Below, piece after piece: positions 6,061-10,883 of a stretch of 10,883 nucleotides of DNA (positions are counted from its first letter, which is position 1; every line of letters begins with the position of its first letter). The notes below the pieces were generated by a model. That model was not told the DNA's origin and did not search any database. It saw nothing but the letters and a program-made list of their open reading frames with translations. Origin of the DNA: Gammaproteobacteria bacterium (GTDB lineage Bacteria > Pseudomonadota > Gammaproteobacteria > UBA9214); assembly GCA_020027635.1 (NCBI GenBank), contig JAHKKL010000031.1, positions 1 through 10,883 of the forward strand, read 5' to 3'. A program made the translations under genes and the position numbers.

Positions 6061-6470
6061 GATCCCCTGTAAATATTCTGTCTGTCAGCAACCCGCCAAG
6101 ATGCCAGTCATCCTGAACCGTTGCCGCTAGCATCCCGCAACATCCGGGTGATGATGAGTATCCTGCTGACGATTCCGGATTATCAGAGAGGATAAAATTG
6201 CAAGCATACCGGGTCAATAATATTTTTCTAATCAGATAGTTAGAATACGTTAATATGCCGGAATACAGGGATTTTGTTCTTCCCTTTATGCCGCTATCAA
6301 CTGCGGCAGCCGGCGCTATCGCACGAATGACTGTGTCCTTCTGCGGCTACCTTCGGTTAACGTTCCGCGAGCAATAGGCGTCACTGCCCGTGTGGACTAT
6401 CATTGGCGGCACACCCTGGCGTCCGGGGCAGAGGTTCAGGCGGGCGGACCGCTAATAACTGAGGGGCCAT
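6061..6470. other. Divergent intergenic region between the hemerythrin-like gene and dsbB
   Basis: I see no gene here. It holds the hemerythrin promoter and leader on the minus side. On the plus side, the 220 bases before dsbB are GC-rich and I cannot place a convincing dsbB promoter. Confidence 0.4.
6189..6245 (-). promoter_or_regulatory. Promoter and upstream dyad for the hemerythrin-like gene
   Basis: Reading the minus strand, TTGACC (6212-6217) and TATCCT (6189-6194) are separated by 17 bases, placing the transcription start near 6182 with a leader of about 125 bases. Directly upstream of the -35 box is a perfect dyad, TTCTAA (6226-6231) and TTAGAA (6240-6245) with an 8-base centre. It is centred about 53 bases upstream of the start, a position used by activators. 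Confidence 0.45.
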
Positions 6471-6977
6471 ATGCTGAAACTTAGAACACTCTATGCACTA
6501 GGCTTCATGATGTGCGTTGTGATGATGGGCACCGCGATCTTTTACTTTCAGCGCTTTCTGGGACTTGAACCCTGTCCTCTTTGCATACTCCAGCGCGTCG
6601 TCGTTATCTCGCTGGGCGTGGTGCTGCTGATAGCGGCCATCCATGGCCCGAGCGGCTGGGGTAACCGGGTGTATGGGGGGCTGATCATGCTCATCGCCGG
6701 CAGTGGCGCTGCGGTTGCAGGACGACATGTCTGGCTGCAAAGCCTGCCTCCCGACCAAGTACCAGAATGCGGTCCCACCCTGGACTACATTCTGGAGGTC
6801 TTTCCCCTCAGCAAGGCCTTGCAACTCGTGCTGCACGGTTCCGGGGAATGCGCGAAGATTGAGTGGCAATTTCTCGGCCTCAGCATCCCCGGCTGGACGC
6901 TGATCGCCTTCAGCGGTTTCATCCTGTTTGGCCTCATGCTACTGGTGCGTCGCAGCAGTAGCCGGCTGGCACCGTGA
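6471..6977 (+). CDS. dsbB: Disulfide bond formation protein DsbB
   Basis: This 168-residue inner-membrane protein has four hydrophobic helices and both redox Cys pairs of DsbB: C35-P-L-C38 at the mouth of the first periplasmic loop, and C100 and C127 in the second loop (VPECGPTLDYIL and GECAKIEWQF). DsbB re-oxidises the periplasmic thiol oxidase DsbA and hands the electrons to quinone. The GLSIPGW block before the last helix and QR after the first Cys pair are also usual. ATG 6471 follows GAGGGG by four or so bases. The length matches the family. dsbA is not adjacent. The gene is convergent with gloA, with 41 bases between them, and divergent from the hemerythrin-like gene. Among its neighbours, the secreted Cys-pair repeat protein at 7641-8408 is an obvious possible client of the pathway, but that link is inference. 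Confidence 0.95.
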   Translation: MLKLRTLYALGFMMCVVMMGTAIFYFQRFLGLEPCPLCILQRVVVISLGVVLLIAAIHGPSGWGNRVYGGLIMLIAGSGAAVAGRHVWLQSLPPDQVPECGPTLDYILEVFPLSKALQLVLHGSGECAKIEWQFLGLSIPGWTLIAFSGFILFGLMLLVRRSSSRLAP

Positions 6978-7018
6978 TACAGGTGCGCTAACGTTGTAAC
7001 GCCCGGACAATGGAGACT

Positions 7019-7417
7019 TTACCCTACGTCTCGGTGCCTCATGCCAATCAACTCGACCGGATAGCCGTCCGGATCCTCAATGAAGGCGATGATAGTGGTA
7101 CCAGCATTCATGGGACCCGCTTCGCGTATGACCTTGCCGCCGCGACCGCGTAGTTCCTCGACGGCCTCATGGACGTCATCGACCTCGATGGCGAGGTGGC
7201 CAAAACCGGAGCCGAGATCGTAGCGGCCGGTATCCCAGTTGTAGGTAAGTTCGATTACGGTGTGTTCGGATTCATCGCCGTAGCCGACGAAGGCGAGCGT
7301 GAATCGGCCTTCAGGATAGTCCTGCCGGCGCAGGAGTTTCATACCCAGGACGTGGGTATAAAAATCAATGGAACGTTGCAGATCGCCGACGCGCAGCATG
7401 GTATGCAGAAGTCTCAT
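7019..7417 (-). CDS. gloA: Lactoylglutathione lyase (glyoxalase I)
   Basis: This 132-residue cytoplasmic enzyme converts the hemithioacetal of methylglyoxal and glutathione to S-lactoylglutathione, the first step of methylglyoxal detoxification. The four metal ligands sit exactly where the E. coli enzyme has them: H5 (MRLLHTMLRV), E56 (VIELTYN), H74 (FGHLAIEV) and E122 (PVELIGM). The short chain lacking long insertions fits the Ni/Co-type bacterial class. The usual blocks DLQRSIDFYTHVLGM and EDPDGYPVELI are present. ATG 7417 is the family start; the ribosome site (AAGTG) is weak. It is downstream of the repeat-protein gene on the same strand but 223 bases away, so co-transcription is uncertain. 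Confidence 0.95.
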   Translation of the reverse strand: MRLLHTMLRVGDLQRSIDFYTHVLGMKLLRRQDYPEGRFTLAFVGYGDESEHTVIELTYNWDTGRYDLGSGFGHLAIEVDDVHEAVEELRGRGGKVIREAGPMNAGTTIIAFIEDPDGYPVELIGMRHRDVG

Positions 7418-7640
7418 GGTGTCACTTCGCGAATCCCTGATTTAACCATACAGTGTCACGTCCAGCCCCGGTCATATTGCCGAAACCCTGCGGGGCAAGG
7501 CCATGCCCAAGACCCGGGGCTTTGGCCTGGCTAGCCGCAGCCCCTGCAGCGTGCATCCAGAGGTCGATACGGCCGCATATGGCTGGTATTTGGAGTTCGT
7601 CATCTTCAGAACATCCTGGGTACCTGTGCGGCACGTCTAG

Positions 7641-8408
7641 TTATTTGGTTTTGACTGCTCCTGCCGGTGAATAAGGCTTCCATTCCGGTGTCGTTTCCGG
7701 CTGGGTTTTCTTGTTCTCAGCGACGTACTTGTTTTCGGAACAGAATATGTAGGGCGAAGTACCCTCCGTGCTGACATAGGTGATAAGGCAGTTTTGTGCG
7801 TTACCCTGATCGACGATCTTCCGGACGATGAGATCGCCTTCTCTCAGATAGCTGTCTTGCACCATACCTCCCTTGACCCCGCTCTGATTGGTATAGCAGG
7901 TCAATGATGGCGCGGTCCCACCGGTACTGACATAGGCAATGAGACAGCTCTTGTTACTGTCCTGATCCACGATCCTGTAGATATCCAGATCACCCTCCCG
8001 CAAGTGCCCACTGCTCTCGATTTCATCCTTGGCACCTGACCTGCTTTCATAACAGTTAATGACCGGCGAAGTACCCGGCGTACTGACATAGGCCACCAGG
8101 CAGGAGACGTTATTAACAGAATCCTTAATTTTTCGAACAACCAGTTGTCCTTCCTTGAAATGTCCAACCTGACTTATATTAGAGCGGAAACCAGATGTCG
8201 TCGCATAACAGCTCATTACGGGGCTGGTCCCCGTGGTCCGAACGTAAAAGGCAAGGCAGATCTTGCTGTCTTCGAGATCCGTTACGGTACGTACAATCAG
8301 GTCGCTCTCGCGCAACTTGCCGGTCTGTACCAGCAGCGTGGATTGATAATCGGCAGCCAGGCAAACCAGCGGCAGACCAATCAATAAAAAAACAAGTAGC
8401 TTTTTCAT
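7641..8408 (-). CDS. Secreted protein of four 52-residue repeats, each with one Cys pair
   Basis: From ATG 8408 the protein has 255 residues: a signal peptide of about 19 residues (MKKLLVFLLIGLPLVCLAA), four tandem repeats, and a short polar tail. Each repeat follows the pattern LREGDLIVRKIVD, about eight variable residues, then C-L-x-x-Y-V-S-T-x-G-T-S-P-x3-C. The cysteines are at 51/67, 103/119, 155/171 and 207/223: exactly 16 apart in a pair and exactly 52 from repeat to repeat, with no indel. One disulfide per repeat and a beta-rich fold are likely; the protein should be periplasmic or outside. The Cys in the signal peptide is not in a good lipobox. ATG 8408 is chosen because AAGGGGG lies five bases upstream; a GTG two codons earlier is too close to that site. 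I do not recognise the family and give no function. Confidence 0.85.
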   Translation of the reverse strand: MKKLLVFLLIGLPLVCLAADYQSTLLVQTGKLRESDLIVRTVTDLEDSKICLAFYVRTTGTSPVMSCYATTSGFRSNISQVGHFKEGQLVVRKIKDSVNNVSCLVAYVSTPGTSPVINCYESRSGAKDEIESSGHLREGDLDIYRIVDQDSNKSCLIAYVSTGGTAPSLTCYTNQSGVKGGMVQDSYLREGDLIVRKIVDQGNAQNCLITYVSTEGTSPYIFCSENKYVAENKKTQPETTPEWKPYSPAGAVKTK

Positions 8409-8850
8409 GCACACCCCCTTCAGGTCAATTGTTTAGCTGCCAGAAACCACCTCGGTACCTGGAGATACCTTCCATCCGATACGTTCTACTAAACACATCG
8501 GGTGAAAGCAACAGCATCTGATGTCTTGTCTCCACCCTTTTTCAGGCGCCTGTCTGGTGATGGGTCGACCGGTTCCCAGTGTTATTGTATCTATATACAT
8601 ATAACCATATCTTATGTATGAAGATTATCATGCATCATGGTTGTAAATCACCCGGCATGGTTGTATATATTATTCAATAAATCGTGATTTATGCTTAAAA
8701 TTGGTTGAAGTAAATTCAATCCGTGGAGGCAGTAAGGTGCATTTTCCCCGTCGCGTGGCCTTACCGTCAGCCAGATCAGCAAGCCCCGATTCCGGGGGGA
8801 ATCAGCAAAGAATTCAGTTTTTTTATTATTTGAGTGGAGGTAACGATACG
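8409..8850. promoter_or_regulatory. AT-rich divergent control region and long leader of the second globule-type gene
   Basis: This region separates the minus-strand repeat-protein gene from the plus-strand globule-type gene. CATGGTTGTA occurs at 8636-8645 and again at 8656-8665, 20 bases apart, and an inverted near-copy (8 of 10) lies at 8600-8609. A plausible plus-strand promoter is TTGTAA (8641-8646) with TATATA (8664-8669), 17 bases apart. A perfect 16-base palindrome, ATAAATC-GT-GATTTAT, sits at 8677-8692. The leader then holds two overlapping hairpins at 8784-8803. A minus-strand promoter is not clear. Confidence 0.45.
8784..8824 (+). promoter_or_regulatory. Mutually exclusive hairpins plus T-run in the leader
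   Basis: CCCCG (8784-8788) can pair with CGGGG (8793-8797), or GATTCC (8788-8793) can pair with GGAATC (8798-8803); the two cannot form together. Seven T follow at 8818-8824, 14 bases after the second stem. This could be a regulatory leader or a folded 5' end. The T-run is too far away for a normal terminator. Confidence 0.3.
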
Positions 8851-9216
8851 GTGAAGCGGAAAATAATTATTTCGGTAGCGGCCCTTGGCTTGGCAGGCTT
8901 GGCAGCGGCCAATGTCGCACAAGCGTTCAATTTCGGCAATATGATGAACCCGTCCCGTTGGTTCGACAGTGACCGCGATCGTTACTATGACCGGGGTTAT
9001 GACCGGGATTATTACGGCGGCTATGGTGGTGGTCCCTATGGCTGGGGTGGCCCTTATGGTGGTGGTTGGGGTGGCCCTTATGGTGGTGGTTGGGGCGGCC
9101 CTTATGGTGGCTGGGGTGGATACGGTCCCTATGGTTATGGTGGTGGCTATCCAAGCACCATCGTGGTGAGTCCTTCAGCCGAGGGCAGCAAGGCCCCACC
9201 CAAGATGCCCGAGTAA
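8851..9216 (+). CDS. Exported Gly/Tyr/Trp-rich protein, probable sulfur globule protein
   Basis: From GTG 8851 the protein has 121 residues, the same as its paralogue at 5104-5469. A 25-residue signal peptide ends Val-Ala-Gln-Ala, and the mature part opens FNFGNMMNPSRWFDSDRDRYY. This matches the paralogue's FDMGNMMNPSKWMNSNRD position by position. A Gly/Tyr/Trp-rich section then contains GGPYGGGW-type repeats, and the tail (STIVVSPSAEGSKAPPKMPE) is polar. The composition is that of Sgp proteins, structural coat proteins of sulfur globules in sulfur bacteria; the call rests on composition, export and paralogy. GTG 8851 is preceded by GGAGGT at nine bases, as in the paralogue. An in-frame GTG at 8737 with its own GGAGG would add 38 residues ahead of the signal peptide and is less likely. 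A strong terminator follows at 9268-9312. Confidence 0.7.
   Translation: MKRKIIISVAALGLAGLAAANVAQAFNFGNMMNPSRWFDSDRDRYYDRGYDRDYYGGYGGGPYGWGGPYGGGWGGPYGGGWGGPYGGWGGYGPYGYGGGYPSTIVVSPSAEGSKAPPKMPE
9046..9114 (+). repeat. 24-bp in-frame tandem repeat
   Basis: Units at 9046-9069 and 9070-9093 are identical and encode GGPYGGGW; a shortened third unit (9094-9114) encodes GGPYGGW. They form the Gly/Tyr/Trp core of the globule-type protein. Confidence 0.85.
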
Positions 9217-9267
9217 AGTCACTGGAAAGTCAAATCAGCCCCAGCCACCAGCGGAAATCCCGGGCTG

Positions 9268-9312
9268 AATCAAAAAAACCAACCGGTCAAACCCGGTTGG
9301 TTTTTTTTGATT
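9268..9312. terminator. Bidirectional rho-independent terminator
   Basis: AACCAACCGG (9277-9286) pairs perfectly with CCGGTTGGTT (9293-9302) around a 6-base loop. An A-run (9272-9278) precedes the stem and a T-run (9301-9308) follows, and AATC/GATT extends the symmetry further. It therefore works on both strands, ending the globule-type gene from the left and argG from the right. Confidence 0.92.
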
Positions 9313-9440
9313 CCTGGCCAGAATTGCCTGTGTTACAGCTAGCCGGTTCCCCTTGTTTCGTTATTCCGTTGTCTCTTGAACTCGCAGCGGCAGTCATGCC
9401 AACCGTTTCATGATTGCCGCGACGTATTGATCTCGATTGC

Positions 9441-9464
9441 CCGCCAGTCCTGACAGAATGGCGG
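9441..9464 (-). other. Small hairpin just after argG
   Basis: CCGCCA (9441-9446) and TGGCGG (9459-9464) form a 6-bp stem three bases beyond the argG stop codon. There is no T-run, and the real terminator lies 150 bases further on. Confidence 0.3.
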
Positions 9465-9467
9465 TGC

Positions 9468-10679
<1,212 letters not shown>

Positions 10680-10681
10680 AG

Positions 10682-10883
10682 CTAGTTAACCCCGGTTTTT
10701 TTCTTGCTGCGACGCAGGCGCGACAGCAGGCGGCGCGCCATATCGCCAAAAAGTTCCGTCTGGGTCGGGTGCGGATGTATGGCCGCCGCAACCTGTTCCA
10801 GCGTCATGCCGCCCGAGACCATCATCACGGCCTCGCCGATCAGGGTGTCGGCATGGTCCGCCAGGAAATGCACCCCGACCACG
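10682..10883 (-). CDS. C-terminal end of a dihydrolipoamide-dehydrogenase-type flavoprotein (partial)
   Basis: Only the last 66 or so residues are in the window; the gene begins beyond 10883. They read VVGVHFLADHADTLIGEAVMM, then MTLEQVAAAIHPHPTQTELF, the dimerisation domain of the pyridine nucleotide-disulfide oxidoreductase class I family. The HPHPT motif carries the His that acts as base at the partner subunit's active site in dihydrolipoamide dehydrogenase and related enzymes. A basic tail (RRLLSRLRRSKKKTG) follows. Mercuric reductase and similar enzymes share this end, so the exact member cannot be fixed without the N-terminal redox Cys pair. It is the gene directly upstream of argG, only two bases away, and likely transcribed with it. 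Confidence 0.8.
   Translation of the reverse strand, partial: VVGVHFLADHADTLIGEAVMMVSGGMTLEQVAAAIHPHPTQTELFGDMARRLLSRLRRSKKKTGVN

Noticed and set aside
7422..7634. 70-codon minus-strand frame filling the gap between the repeat-protein gene and gloA
   Set aside because: Its position is neat, ending four bases before gloA, but it has a GTG start without a ribosome site and a composition that is not protein-like.
8701..8850. N-terminal extension of the second globule-type protein from upstream TTG 8701 or GTG 8737
   Set aside because: It would place 38 to 50 residues before a clear signal peptide; GTG 8851 has a better ribosome site and matches the paralogue.

Overview
The window reads as ordinary, moderately GC-rich chromosomal DNA from a proteobacterium, most likely a gammaproteobacterium. 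SlyX with the family's usual C-terminal Pro-Pro-Pro-His-Tyr end, a Ni-type glyoxalase I with the ligand positions H5/E56/H74/E122, DsbB and a 403-residue argininosuccinate synthase all fit that. Two, probably three, exported Gly/Tyr-rich low-complexity proteins resemble the sulfur globule proteins of purple and colourless sulfur bacteria. If that is right, the organism is a sulfur oxidiser that stores sulfur in the envelope; this lifestyle is inference, not something the sequence proves. No rRNA, tRNA, CRISPR array, prophage or insertion sequence was found.

Layout. 1-190: the 3' end of a Gly-rich protein whose frame breaks at a run of seven C, followed by a strong hairpin and a gene-poor stretch with several small hairpins. 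568-2208 (minus strand): a carboxymuconolactone-decarboxylase-like/Rieske ferredoxin fusion, and upstream of it an exported YceI-family protein with a good sigma70 promoter. 2498-2755 (plus): slyX, convergent with a single-pass membrane protein (2895-3569, minus). 3570-4125: gene-poor, with one weak small ORF. 4126-4878 (plus): a three-helix membrane protein of unknown function. 5104-5469 (plus): first complete Gly/Tyr-rich globule-type protein. 5616-6056 (minus): a hemerythrin-like HHE protein. 6471-6977 (plus): dsbB. 7019-7417 (minus): gloA. 7641-8408 (minus): a secreted protein made of four 52-residue repeats, each with one Cys pair. 8851-9216 (plus): second complete globule-type protein, after an elaborate AT-rich control region and a long leader. 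9468-10679 (minus): argG, directly downstream of the 3' end of a dihydrolipoamide-dehydrogenase-type flavoprotein gene that runs off the window.

How they fit together. slyX, gloA, argG and the flavoprotein are housekeeping. The rest lean towards the cell envelope and redox chemistry: exported Gly-rich structural proteins, an exported YceI lipocalin-like protein, an exported Cys-pair repeat protein, DsbB (which re-oxidises the periplasmic disulfide machinery), a hemerythrin and a Rieske fusion. The genes are mostly single transcription units on alternating strands, not one operon, so any functional link rests on proximity. The most unusual items are the exact 52-residue Cys-pair repeat protein, the Cys-less CMD-Rieske fusion, the poly-C frame break in the first Gly-rich gene, and the control region of the last Gly-rich gene.
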